Shown here piece by piece: positions 54,341-64,000 of a DNA stretch of 64,000 nucleotides. The notes below the pieces were generated by a model. The model saw only the letters and a list, made by a program, of their open reading frames with translations. It made no database searches and had not been told where the DNA came from. Source of the stretch: Euborellia annulipes (Eukaryota; Arthropoda; Insecta; Dermaptera; Anisolabididae). The stretch covers positions 1-64,000 of the forward strand of contig JAKCPI010002040.1 in NCBI GenBank assembly GCA_023213315.1, written 5' to 3'. Position 1 is the first letter of the stretch. Each line of letters opens with the position of its first letter. Position numbers and translations under genes: made by a program.

Positions 54341-55152
54341 ATACAAATTACTTGTTATAAATCAATTACTAGTAATTCATTCCTGAAGAAGATACTTGAA
54401 TGAAGACAGGAGACTTTCTGGCTGGGGTGGGCATGTAAAATTTTAATTATTGAACTTAATAATAAAATTTTGATTATTCTTTTTCACATTCCAAAACTCT
54501 GTAGTTAGCTTCCCTTCTTATGCATTGTCGATCAAATAGATACGGAGTCTAAAATAAAATAATAATACTCTTTTGGCGACATTAAGTAAAGGCATGACCT
54601 ATATATTTCAATACTGAATAATAAATAAATAATAAAGTTCTTACGTCGATAGAGTCCAATTTTAAATCTAAAATAAAAATAAAATTCCAAATAATCTCAT
54701 CAGAATGATCCAAACTCTATATTACCTGTCATAAAAATGAAATTGAAGGGATGAAGCAAACAAGAGCGCGTTATCTTTTCTAGTTAGGTTTATAGCTGAA
54801 TGGCAAACATCTTTAAAAAGTCATTTCGTTCTAAGTGTTGCCTTTTTGATCTTTGTAGGCAGCAAGTTAAAAACAAGTTACTCTGATAAATAGATAATCA
54901 GTTAATTTTTTTTTTTTTTTAATATCAACACAAAAGATTCTTGTCATCTCTAAAGAATCAAATTTAAAAAAATTTTCTAACATGCTTCTCTTGTTTGGTT
55001 GGCAATCAAGAAAAATATGATTGATTAATTTACGAACTCTTTAACAGTGCTAAATAAAAAAAAAACAAAAACAAAAAAAAACACAAAATAAATTAAATTT
55101 TTAGAATTTTTTTTAAAACAAAGAAATCTCATCTTTTTTGTATATTCATGTT
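54341..55152. other. AT-rich DNA, nothing recognised
   Basis: Only homopolymers and short frames. No repeat partner noted. Confidence 0.4.
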
Positions 55153-55650
55153 TTTACTTTCTCTTACACTACCGTGGTATATATGAAATATATATAAAGT
55201 GTTGCGATCATGTCAAAAATTCGTTGGATATACATGTTTTAAGGTCCCCTGAGTCCAAAAAACTGGGTCGCGCAAATTGGTCTGCCTGTCTCTGGGTGTG
55301 TAACAATTTTAAGCATGAAGGAATTCAGCTACTGGATTGAAATTTTATATTTAAATTAAGTACCCTACCTCAAAATAAGCTTTTGAACAAAATCGGCTAA
55401 AAAGTACTAGTACCATACTAATGTACTTTTTCAGTTTTTTTCGATTTTCTCAAAATTCGCTCCTACTATTTTGTTATAAATTTATAAATCAATTATTTTT
55501 TACATTATTCTTTAAAATGTATATTTTCATTTTGCCCGTGATGAGTTTTGAAGCACATTTTACTCTTGTACTTCATAGGAAAAAGGTAGAAGAAATGTTG
55601 CCATGGGAACAGAATATATATCTTTTTCTTTTTAGATTAAAATTCATAGA
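55153..55650 (+). repeat. R1 copy, interrupted at its 3' part
   Basis: TTTTTACTTTCTCTTACACT, AAGGTCCCCTGAGTCC, AAAAAGTACTAGTACC and GAAATGTTGCCATGGGAAC follow the R1 order. SINE-B begins at 55651, and R1-like words (TTTTTTAGATGCTCTTTAAA) recur after it at 55915. Confidence 0.65.
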
Positions 55651-55908
55651 GCCCTCGGGCTTGGGGTAGTTGGTAGAGCGCCTGCCTTGTATACCCAGGG
55701 TCGAGAGTTCGGATCCCAAGCAGTCCGATGATTTTATTTAAGCCATTTTGATACCAAATGGCTTAAATAAGAATGCCTGGACTCCAATATGTATATTAAT
55801 TAATAACGGATATCGTAAAAGTCTTATATGGCCTGACTTGCCGAATGTGTGAATGAATGTGTGTGCGAGTGTGAGTGTGAATGAGAAAAAAGTGTGGGTT
55901 AAAAAAAC
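55651..55908 (+). mobile_element. SINE-B copy, near full length
   Basis: CCTCGGGCTTGGGGTAGTTG, GGTAGAGCGCCTGCCTTG (A box), GTCGAGAGTTCGGATCCC (B box), the palindromic core around AAGCCATTTTGATACC, GGCCTGACTTGCCGAATGTG and the GTGAGTGTGAATGAG tract. Confidence 0.8.
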
Positions 55909-56591
55909 GAACCATTTTTTAGATGCTCTTTAAAAAGTAGATCTAAAATTTTTAGAAGTACACTTTACTGATGTATTTCAAATTTTTTTTCTTTGTATGA
56001 ATTAATTTCATATACCTGGTATGTATTAATATTAAAAATCATAACTTGACAAAGGGCTTGCTGATCTACGGTATGCCACCTTCAAATTTATTAAACAATG
56101 TTTTTAATTAATTAAAAAATTTTTTTCAAGCTTTGATTTATCAAAAAAATTTTTAATTTCTCTCTTGTTTTTATTTTTTTTTTCTTTTATTAATGAAATC
56201 GAAAAAAAAAAAAAAAAAAAAAAAAAAACTTCAAATGAATTCTCTTTTGTCATTAACATGGACATAAATTTGTTTAATTTCATTAACAAAAAGATAAAAA
56301 GATCAGAGGTATTATTTCAAATAAAAATATTTAAAAAATATAAATATGGATAATAATTATAATAATGTTATAACACTTTTCATTAAATTAATTAGTTTTT
56401 AAAGACTTCTAATTTAATGCATATAAAAGAAATCTGTCCTCATAATTTTTGAAAAGCTAATTAACTAAAGGTATTTAACTTTGTGTTTTGAAATTTATTT
56501 TAGAAATTTTATCCTTTTTATTCACATTTCGGACTTTAAGTCATCTTAGCTTGCCCTAAAAATAAAAAAAATATATATATTTTTTGCTGTC
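55909..56591. other. AT-rich DNA
   Basis: Contains a long A-run (about 56202-56228) and an R1 tail fragment at its start. No gene. Confidence 0.4.
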
Positions 56592-56949
56592 TTAAGGTTA
56601 TTCGAACATTAAACCACTTATAAAGATTAAAAGCTAATTTTTTAATTTATTATTAATATAGACCGGATTTTAAGCAAAATGCTTATTGCTAAATTTTATA
56701 AGCAACCATTAGATATTTAATTTCTACACGAATTACGAAAAACTAAGTGTATTGAGATTGCATTTTTTGAGTTTTCATGCTTTTTTTCCTTCGTGCTTAT
56801 TTGAACTTATTTTACGAAAAACTCTGACTCGGGCCCCCTGGACCCCCTACTCTGGCTCGCCCCCCCCCCACCCCGGACCGGCGAGCCCTCGCAGGGGAGG
56901 GGGTTTAGATTCTATTATGACTTACGGGGTCCTGTTCTAACAACCTTAA
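56592..56949. mobile_element. TTAA-target element, 358 bp, relative of 7668-8466
   Basis: Bounded by TTAA-GGTTATTCGAACA and TAACAACC-TTAA. It shares GATTAAAAGCTAATTTTTTA (left part) and GTAAGTCATAATAGAATC (right part) with 7668-8466 in the opposite orientation. A GC-rich block (56828-56909, with GGGCCCCCTGGACCCCC) has replaced or inserted into the centre and resembles the GC sequence next to the Helitron ends. Confidence 0.58.
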
Positions 56950-58067
56950 AAGAAAACTTTTTCCTACAATTTTTTCTCATTTTCTTTTTTTTTCTTCTTT
57001 TGTCTTTTTTAATAATTAGGAATTTTTTTAATATTAAAAAGATTTAATGAGAAACCTCTTTTTTATTTAACAATATACATTTTTGTTTTATTTCAAATAA
57101 TATTATTCTTTATGTTGTTATGTTGGGATACAAAGAATTAAAGAGATTTCTTTTTGATATTTTTAGAAAGTTTAATATTAATTTCAAGTTTCATCATTAT
57201 TATGATTTCTTAATTAGAAAAATTCTAAAACAAAATGTCTATATTTCATTCGTGTGTATAAAGTTAGCTCAAAAGCCCCAGGCCTATAAAAAAAATTTTC
57301 TATTGACCTTTTATTTTATTTTTAATATTTTTTGTTTTTTCTTTTAAAATATTTTCTTAAAACAATTTTATTTTCTTGCACTGATAGGCCTATATATTAT
57401 ATTAATAGTAAAGGGAAAGTTGAAAATTAAATCTCCGATTGTTTATGCCTCGAAATCTCTCCCTGGATAAGGATGAAACTTGAAAAATTCTTGGAGATTG
57501 TAACAAAGGTAATAAAACTAGGAGTAAATCGAACGCAAGAGATGGTAAGAATAGAGTCCCAATATTAAAAAAAAAAATGACAGGAAAATGTTTTTTATAT
57601 TTTTGCATATTTATTAAATTTTCGATAGCAACCTGGGGATGATAACCGGGGGCGTTCAACACGCTGGTTTTTCGAGGCCACCCACCCGAGATTCCACCAT
57701 TAGTTAACTGCAACGAGTATATATGTATGTGAAGGGAATGACTGAGGGGTCACCCCTAATAAATAAAAAAAAAAAAAAAAAAAACTGCAACGAACTCGGT
57801 GGCTTGCTCTATTGCATTGCCAGGCCCCACATTTTGTTATTATCTTTTCATTGTTGAAAGTTTTTGAATTAAAAGCCTTTCTTCGCCTTTGAGTAGCTAA
57901 TAAAAGGCGTGCCGAGGTGTGACGAAAGAAGTCATTCATCCCTTCTCCATCCAATAATTGAGGTGATAAAACCCCCTAAATAGTTAAGTATTTAAAAGTG
58001 GATTACAAAAATAAAAGAAAAAAATTTATTGATCGGTTTTTTGTTTGGCTTGGATATTGGTAATTAA
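56950..58067. other. AT-rich DNA with a GC-balanced patch, no gene supported
   Basis: 57430-57730 is less AT-rich (CTCGAAATCTCTCCCTGG, GGATGATAACCGGGGGCG) and may be a repeat body. A-runs near 57566-57576 and 57766-57784. Short frames lack known motifs. Confidence 0.35.
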
Positions 58068-58200
58068 TTTGTGAAAGAGAAACGCTAAATTACCAGCAAT
58101 TTTTTATTAATTAACAAGGTAATGAAATATATAAATATAGAAATATTACCTTGTTAATTAATAAAAAATTGCTGAAAATTTAGCGTTTTTCTTTCACAAA
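58068..58200. repeat. 133-bp near-perfect palindrome
   Basis: TTTGTGAAAGAGAAACGCTA, ACCAGCAATTTTTTATTAAT and TAACAAGGTAAT pair with the right arm ATTACCTTGTTA...TAGCGTTTTTCTTTCACAAA. The loop is about 25 bp of A/T. MITE or hairpin relic. Confidence 0.75.
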
Positions 58201-58240
58201 TAAACCAACTTCAGCAACACCACTTAAGAAGAATTTGCAA

Positions 58241-59508
58241 TTAATGAATAGGAGAATAAATCATCAGCGGTTTATTCACAATAAACATAATTTATTATGC
58301 AAATTTTCCGGGCTGGCCAACGTCGCCCATCATCATTGCATATAATAGATATAGTGGTGGATGTCCTGCATGTAGGGGAAGTGTGCTTATATTGAATCAC
58401 TTAAGCAAATGTGCAATTATCTTTGGATTAATATGTGATAAAAATGACTTCGAAGTGGTTCATATTAACACTGCATGTCCCCTATAAGCCCCTCAAACAA
58501 TGAACCTATATCTCTTAAGATAGATTATTAAATTAGTTTTAATTTTTTTATTTCTTTTTGCCTTATTTGTACCTCATACTCCTATATTGTACCACCTATG
58601 TTACAGCTCTCTGCTATATTATGCTATAACTCTACCAATTCTTTTTCAACTTCTGGAGTTAATTCCTGACGTCGGTCAAGTTTTTTTTTTGTATCGCCGT
58701 TAGCGTAAATATTCATGTTCTTCCTAGCATATATATACCTCGTCAGAGTTGGCTTTGGGACCCCGTAAGTCCTACATACTTAGTTTATCACCATGTCGCC
58801 ATTTTGCAGCTCGGAAATGAATATCAACCGCACTCCATATACCGTATTTTTTTCCACTTTGTGCCATCAATGTTGTACATTCATGGAGAGTGGTACAATT
58901 TAGGGGAACTCGCCATTTTGTACAAACAAGAGCATAACTAGATTAGTGTTACTGTTATTCATTCAGTTGCAGAACGATTTCACAGCTAATAGTACATAGC
59001 ACAAAACCAAAATAATGAAGAATGACTTTTGTTGGAATCTGTGTATTGTGTATAGATGAATACGATTTCTTACAAGAAACACGTAAATTACACAAATAGA
59101 ATTTTTACTAAAATTGTGTAAGAGTCCAATCCGCCTACCCGCTACACGTTCGAATGTCGAGGTTACCGTAGGGCAAGAAATAACCGCTCTCAGTGTCACT
59201 GGTCGCTTAGTACAGCAGGAATGTTGGAGGTACAATTATGTAGCTGATACAAATTATGAGCACTTCCCTATATATTTTTATTTAAATATAGAACTGCTTA
59301 TCTCTTAACATCACCTGACCATCTATTGACATAAAAATGACAGCCCTATTTTTAAATAAAAACCTATTAATACATATAGGCCTTACATGGACGACATCCA
59401 CCACTACAGTTTATCTGTATCACTGTTGAAGTGCGACGTTATGCAGGCCGGAATATTTGCATAATAAATGGTGTTTAAATTAGTGTTGGTCTACTCTCCT
59501 GTTCATTA
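58241..59508. mobile_element. Inverted-repeat element with pogo-like transposase remnant
   Basis: The left arm 58241-58378 (TTAATGAATAGGAGA, TTTATTATGCAAATTTTCCG, GTGGTGGATGTCCTGCATG) and right arm 59381-59508 are diverged reverse complements. A decayed transposase segment lies between them on the minus strand. Ends and target duplication are not clear. Confidence 0.6.
58600..58890 (-). pseudogene. Decayed pogo/Tigger-type transposase, N-terminal HTH (psq) region
   Basis: On the minus strand, frames read VCRTYGVPKPTLTRYIYARK, then after a frameshift at a 10-A run LDRRQELTPEVEKELVEL and a stop. YGVPKxTLxR and the later LTPExExELV are typical of the psq-like helix-turn-helix of pogo/Tigger and jerky-type transposases. 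Upstream an AVD...NGD-like block is visible in another frame, also as expected. At least two frameshifts and several stops show it is dead. The catalytic DDE part was not found. Confidence 0.62.
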
Positions 59509-60421
59509 AATAAATAAAAATAATTTAATTAATAGAGAAATTGCTTGAAACTACTCAGGTGTAGTGGGGAGGACAAATTGTGTCGTTCGTTCTAAAGATT
59601 CTTACTTTAAAAAGAAATTTTAGAACGAAGACACTTTTATTAACCGAATCCTTATTAGAAGAATAAAATTAATTAAAAGAAAAAATTTTTATTAATATAT
59701 AAATTTAAGATAAAATTTAATTTCAAGAAAAAAAAGAACTTTTTTTTGATTCCTTAGCTGATAAAAAGGTAAATATTTTCTTCCCTTATTAAAATAAAAT
59801 GTCAAATTATGGATAATTGGAGACTTAGGCAATCCTTTCTTTAATTTCTCCAAATGAAACGAGGTTTATTTCAAAAAACTCACTTATTCTCTTCCTTATT
59901 CATTTTAGTACTTTTTTTTAATCTTTTCCTTCTCTGAAGACTATCATTTTAACATAATTTTTATAATTAATAACGAAAGTTAAAAAATTAATTACTTCCT
60001 AACCAGAGAGAGGCTTCCCTTCATCCCCTATCGCATTCATATTCTTTTTCATTAATTTTTCTTTCTTTCTTTTTTTTTCAAATTTTAATTTTCTATACTA
60101 ATATACTTTTAACAAAAATTATATTTTTTTTAAGAGCTAGCCTTCCCTTTTTGTTTCTTTTTTTTAATTAACGAGTTACTTTATTTCTATTGTTTTTTTA
60201 CTTTTTCTCTCTTCCAACAAACTTTCATTAATAAGTAAATTTTAATGAAAAAACAAAAAAGATTTAAATAACAGATTTAAAAAAATATAGCCCTTCTTTC
60301 GCCTAAATTTAATACATAGGCCTATATTATACAGGTCATTAATTTTAATTAAATTATTTTTCACCTTTGATGGCTTGATAAAAAAATAAATAAATATTAA
60401 TAAACAAATAAATCCAAGCCG
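59509..60421. other. AT-rich DNA, nothing recognised
   Basis: Pyrimidine-rich stretches near 60051-60080 and 60150-60220. No gene or repeat recognised. Confidence 0.4.
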
Positions 60422-60501
60422 CTAGAGCAGCGGTTTCCAACCCGTTTGGAACTGGGCCGCGGACGACTAAGGAAAGATAAAAATTATATTAACATGTTAC
60501 A

Positions 60502-60660
60502 TCTTCTTTATATATATAATTCTTCTGTACGTGTGTATGTGACTGAACTCCTCCTAAACGACTGAACCAATTATGATGAAATTTTCTGTGTATGTTTGTG
60601 ATAGTCCCGGACAGGTTTTGTGGTTAATCTTTAGAATAAAGTGCCAGCCCTTGCACTGAC
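60502..60660 (+). mobile_element. Helitron-type 5' segment
   Basis: A|TCTTCTTTATATATATAATT followed by CTTCTGTACGTGTG and GACTGAACTCCTCCTAAACG, then AATTATGATGAAATTTTCTG. This order is frequent at 5' ends of arthropod Helitron-like repeats (recalled, not searched). Its inverse partner appears around 62430-62500. Confidence 0.45.
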
Positions 60661-61143
60661 TGACTAGTTCACTCTTTTGACATTAGCTCAACATTCATGA
60701 TTCTTTCGTTCTTCAATATATATATTTTTACTTACTTTTTTGGGTTTTTTCTTTCTCCATTGTAATTTAGATGACAAAAACCTTGCGCATGACCTATTCT
60801 GATTGAGATAAGTAAAGAAATTAATTAAATAGATTTGAAAATATAAAAAATAATTTTATCGAAAATTGTTTATTATTTTTTTTTTTTAATAATAAATGAT
60901 AAAGGAGCTAACTTCAGATGATAATTGAAAAAAAAAACAAAGAATAATTTTTTTTTAATCCGCCCCTGCTCAACATTCATTATTCTTTCGTTCTTTTCAT
61001 TTAGGCGCGCTATTTGTTTTGTCACTAAGACCGAGAATTCCCTAGTTTTTAAAAATTTTCTTTAATCGAAGGAAACCGAACTGCAACCGAAGGACCGAAA
61101 CAATTAGGTCGTGTTCCCTGAAGTTGTTTTGTCACTAGTGTCG

Positions 61144-61322
61144 ACTTCGGTTCGGTTTCGGATCGGTTCGGCTCGTCTCAGTTCGGTTCGAAACCATCCA
61201 GTTAGAAGCTATTCCCGAAGGGTCCGAAAATTTATTTTTAAGGGCTACCGAATAGCTTCTAACTGGATGGTTTCGAACCGAACTGAGACGAGCCGAGCCG
61301 AACCAAACCGAACCGAACCGAA
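61144..61322. repeat. Near-perfect palindrome built of CGGTTCGG words
   Basis: The arm 61164-61214 (GGTTCGGCTCGTCTCAGTTC, GAAACCATCCAGTTAGAAGC) is exactly complementary to 61250-61300, with looser CCGAA/TTCGG repeats outside and a 35-bp loop. Opposing short frames here are mirror reads of the palindrome. Confidence 0.82.
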
Positions 61323-61383
61323 GCCGAGAATTCCCTAGTTGTTTTGAATTTTTTTCTAAAAATAAAATAACCGAACTTAAAAC

Positions 61384-61650
61384 CGAAGGTCTCGAGCCGC
61401 CTCCGGCGGCTCTCGGACAAGGGATCCCTGCAACTTCTTTAATATATTCTGGATGCATATTTTTTAATCTAAAACAGAACCGACCTTAATTAACCGAAGG
61501 TCTCGAGCCGCCTCCGGCGGCTCTCGGACAAGGGATCCCTGCAAGTTCTTTAAAATATTCTGGATGGATATTTTTTATTTAAAACAGAACCTAGTATTTA
61601 CCAAAAGACACGGGCCTCCATCGGTGGCCCGCGGACCCAAAGATGTTCTT
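61384..61650 (+). repeat. Tandem repeat, about 111-bp unit
   Basis: Two good units each contain GAAGGTCTCGAGCCGCCTCC, GGCGGCTCTCGGACAAGGGA and TATTCTGGATG (starting near 61384 and 61495), and a third is diverged (ACGGGCCTCCATCGGTGGCC). CCGCCTCCGGCGG is an internal palindrome. Confidence 0.78.
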
Positions 61651-62544
61651 AATAAGTGTAGCAAACTCGAGCCTTTCTACTAAAAAAAAAGTCAGTGAAT
61701 ACTTTAACTTTTAATACAACATGAAGTTAGCTCCTTTATCGTTCAATATTTTTAAAAACAAACTATTTTCGATAAAATTATTTTTTATATTTTCAACTCT
61801 ATTTAATTAATTTCTTTACTTATCTCAATCAGAATAGGTCAGGCGCAAGGTTTTTGTCATCTAAATTACAATGGAGAAAGAAAAAACCGAAAAAAGTAAA
61901 CTAGTTGTTTTGAATTTTTTTCTAAAAATAAAAGAACCGAACTTAAAACCCAAGGTCGAGACCCCTGCAAGTTGTTAAAAAAAACAAACAATTCTTACCT
62001 TATTCTGACCTCTCCTCATCATCCTTCTCGCAATCAAACCAAGATCCATACAAAATTTCAATACTTGCAATTTTCCATCCATTCCAGATTCATGCTTTCG
62101 ATACAAATCGGTCAAAAAAAGGAGATCAATTCTCTCACTCATTGTGGAACTTAGATAAATGATAATAAAAGCAAATGCTAGACAAAAATGGGAATTCCAG
62201 ACAGCAAAAATGGCCAAAAAAAATTTAATAAAAAAAGCACAACACAAAATAATAACTCGCCCAGGAGATGAATGTAAAAATATATCTTAGAGGCCGGGGA
62301 GATGAATATTTATATTTATCTTTATATATATATATAGTGAGATTTATATTAAATGGCTTCTTATAAAAATGAAATAGTGAGAACGAATCATAAAAAGAAG
62401 AACGAAAGAATCACGAATGAATCACCTCAGCGCCCTCTAGGTGGCCTGGCACTTTATTCTAAAGATTAGCCGGTTTTGTTTCACAAATAACAATAAGTTA
62501 ATGAGTAATTAACCGTTAAAATAAGAAAAAAATAAAAATTAGGA

Positions 62545-62660
62545 GAAATGGTTGCCATGGTATGAAAATATAAATATTTACCCATGTTTACGATTTTTTT
62601 TATTTATTTACATTTTGAATTCTAAAATATCGGCGTAAATTTTTTGTCTCTGTACCAGGA
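62545..62660 (+). repeat. R1 internal fragment
   Basis: GAGAAATGGTTGCCATGGTA, ATATAAATATTTACCCATG and TTGAATTCTAAAATATCGGC match the segment just before the R1 hairpin. Confidence 0.55.
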
Positions 62661-62725
62661 GAGTCCCGTAAAGGATATGATTCACAAAAAATCTTAAGTT
62701 CATGAATAATTAACCGTTAAAATAA

Positions 62726-62855
62726 TCTCTATATATAAAAATGAAAAGGGAAAATGTATATACCGGTATGTATATAAGTAGGCGAGCAAGGGGGTCCAGG
62801 GGGCGCAGCCCCCGGCTAAACGGAAAGCCCGCCGAAGGCGGGGCTTTGCGTCTAG
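62726..62855 (+). mobile_element. 130-bp mini-Helitron
   Basis: 5' end A|TCTCTATATATAAAAATGAA and 3' end hairpin AAGCCCGCC-GAA-GGCGGGGCTT followed by TGCGTCTAG|T. The centre is little more than GGGGGTCCAGGGGGCGCAGC-type GC palindromes. Terminus order matches 20897-21454. Both ends and the A|T junction are present, so it may be close to the minimum mobile size. Confidence 0.72.
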
Positions 62856-62948
62856 TTATATATATATATATTCGCTGGGACTCAGCGTTTTTTTTTTATG
62901 GTAAAAGTGGGCTGCACATCAAAAAAGGTTGGGAACCATTCTAGAGCA

Positions 62949-63787
62949 TAAGATTAAAATTATTGATTAAAGACCATTATCTAACAATATTATAATTTCT
63001 TTTTGATTTTTTTTATATCTTGATCTATTAAAACTAATTAATATTGTATTTAGTTTTGTTAGTTTTGTTATAACCTTAAATATTTTTATTTATTTGATTA
63101 AATAATCTCTTTCTTTTTCTTTTCCTCCCATTCCTATTGAATTATGTTCTTTCATTTTCTGTGTAGACCAAGTTTGAATCCACATCGGTTAATCCATTCG
63201 AAAGTTATTGATGGCTAAAGTTTTGAGATGAGATGTCCTCCAGACCAGACAGATAGACCGACTGACGAACGAACAGATAGAAACGGAAAGCCATTTTTCT
63301 TCAGAATTTGAAGGTCGTAGAACTCCTAACTGACCTTAACTCAGAAGCCATTTTTTTTTCTTTTAATATCTTTTATTAAAAAAAAAAAGAAAGCTCTTAA
63401 GTCACTTTTTTAAAGATTAGGAAAAATTAAATAAACTTTTTCTTAACTATCTTTTAATGATTGTTATAAAACAATTCTTTTACTCTACATACTCATATTT
63501 TAGAAGTTACCATATTATAAAAATTTATTTGTTATGAAAAAAATCTTTTAAAGTTTGACAGAAAAACACGACGAGATATTATAATTAATGAATAGTGAAA
63601 TAAAACGGAGGCGTTCTAAATAAATTACTTGAATTTCAATAGTAAAAAAAAAAACTATTTTAAAATTTACTTATTTCCTGATTTTGTTCAAGGAAATACT
63701 CGTTTATGGGACGTAAAGCTTAACTGTTTTCGTAGTCTTAGAAATTATGCATATGTTTTATTATTTTTAATTTTTTTTATTTGGTAG
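62949..63787. other. AT-rich DNA with a decayed repeat
   Basis: 63170-63360 carries AATCCATTCGAAAGTTATTG, CCAGACAGATAGACCGACTG and GAAACGGAAAGCC, resembling an interspersed repeat with CAGACAGACC-type tract like that of R1. No gene. Confidence 0.4.
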
Positions 63788-64000
63788 AATCTTCAACTTA
63801 TGAAATACTGAAGAAAGATCAAATGGATAACTTCAGTAGAAAAATAAAATCATTGATGAAAAAGAAAAAAGAAAATTAAAACCAAAAGATCCCCAAATTC
63901 CAAAAATATATGGCAATCCCAAAATTCACAAAATCAACCACCATTAAGACCAATAGTCAGCCAAATAAAATATCAATTACATATAATAAATACCTCGAAA
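63788..64000 (+). pseudogene. Penelope-like element reverse transcriptase fragment, runs off the window
   Basis: Reads STYEILKKDQMDNFSRKIKS, then after a frameshift in an A-rich run KLKPKDPQIPKIYGNPKIHK, then after another shift PPLRPIVSQIKYQL. The order KLKP-D-P-PxxYGxPKIHK followed by PLRPIVS is the N-terminal finger motif of Penelope-like RTs. At least two frameshifts in about 210 bp make it a pseudogene here. The catalytic YxDD region would lie beyond the window. Confidence 0.72.

Larger units (their letters stand above)
60720..61905. repeat. Inverted repeat arms 60720-60915 and 61722-61905
   Basis: AGGAGCTAACTTCA / TGAAGTTAGCTCCT, TTATCGAAAATTGTTT against AAACTATTTTCGATAA, and CCTTGCGCATGACCTATTCT against AGAATAGGTCAGGCGCAAGG mark arms of about 185 bp. 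Outer, weaker partners continue (60605-60715 with 62398-62480), so the block is a stacked palindrome. Confidence 0.7.
60430..62940. mobile_element. Composite block bounded by hAT-like ends
   Basis: The left end GCGGTTTCCAACCCGTTTGG, with GGGCCGCGGACG, and the right end AAGGTTGGGAACCATT are hAT-type termini of the same family as 40833-40932. CTAGAGCA occurs exactly at 60422-60429 and 62941-62948, fitting an 8-bp duplication, although the usual CA start then overlaps it. Inside are Helitron-type ends, stacked inverted repeats and tandem units. No transposase. Confidence 0.6.

Noticed and set aside
61111..61458. Opposing 75- and 107-codon frames
   Set aside because: Both are reads of the CGGTTCGG/CCGAACCG palindrome, giving SNRTETSR-like repeats on both strands.
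1..64000. CRISPR arrays, bacterial operons, plasmid or phage features
   Set aside because: No regularly spaced repeats with unique spacers and no prokaryotic-style gene packing; the sequence is eukaryotic repeat DNA.

Overview
This window reads as AT-rich, repeat-packed nuclear DNA of an animal, most likely an arthropod or another invertebrate. The reasons are the tRNA-derived SINEs with target-site duplications, hAT, pogo, Harbinger-like, Tc1/mariner, CACTG-type and TTAA-target DNA transposons, Helitron ends of the TC...CTAG|T type, Penelope-like remnants, and long A/T homopolymers. The species cannot be fixed from the sequence. No host protein-coding gene, rRNA or functional tRNA could be supported. 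Nearly everything recognisable is mobile DNA, much of it nested, so the window looks intergenic or deep intronic.

Layout. 1-6.15 kb: an LTR retrotransposon with about 950-bp LTRs and an intact 683-codon Gag-like ORF but no visible pol, entering from the left edge. 7.4-8.65 kb: a pogo-like element hosting a TTAA-target element. 9.3-12.2 kb: SINEs, a 90-bp hairpin and a diverged inverted repeat. 12.2-14.0 kb: a 0.64-kb direct duplication with Helitron and hAT ends between the copies. 15.9-17.4 kb: a Harbinger-like element filled by two nested copies of an unnamed hairpin-ended family (here R1). 17.5-18.6 kb: a foldback element with a tRNA-like sequence in each arm. 20.9-22.1 kb: two Helitron-like elements. 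22.6-27.4 kb: a 4.87-kb CACTG-ended transposon with a decayed spliced gene, itself hosting a SINE, a 1.57-kb palindromic element and a mariner-type MITE. 27.6-36.2 kb: hAT MITEs, R1, a split SINE, Penelope-type motifs, a broken Helitron-like element holding a solo LTR that holds a hAT, a second CACTG element and a palindrome. 36.5-44.9 kb: SINEs, a TIR MITE, two hAT elements, R1 copies and a hAT MITE. 44.2-51.2 kb: a GC-rich inverted pair and a Leu/Ser-type tRNA SINE. 51.7-56.9 kb: hAT, SINE-in-SINE, R1 and a TTAA element. 58-59.5 kb: a palindrome and a decayed pogo-like transposase. 60.4-62.9 kb: a composite hAT/Helitron block with stacked inverted repeats. 63.8-64 kb: the start of a decayed Penelope-like reverse transcriptase.

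No genes work together as a pathway. The useful biology is the insertion order, the non-autonomous families, the SINE core shared between two families, and the recurrence of stable hairpins capped by C(TTCG)G in unrelated repeats. Family names SINE-A to E, R1, R2 and R3 are labels used only here. Identities come from reading motifs, termini and duplications by eye, without database searches.
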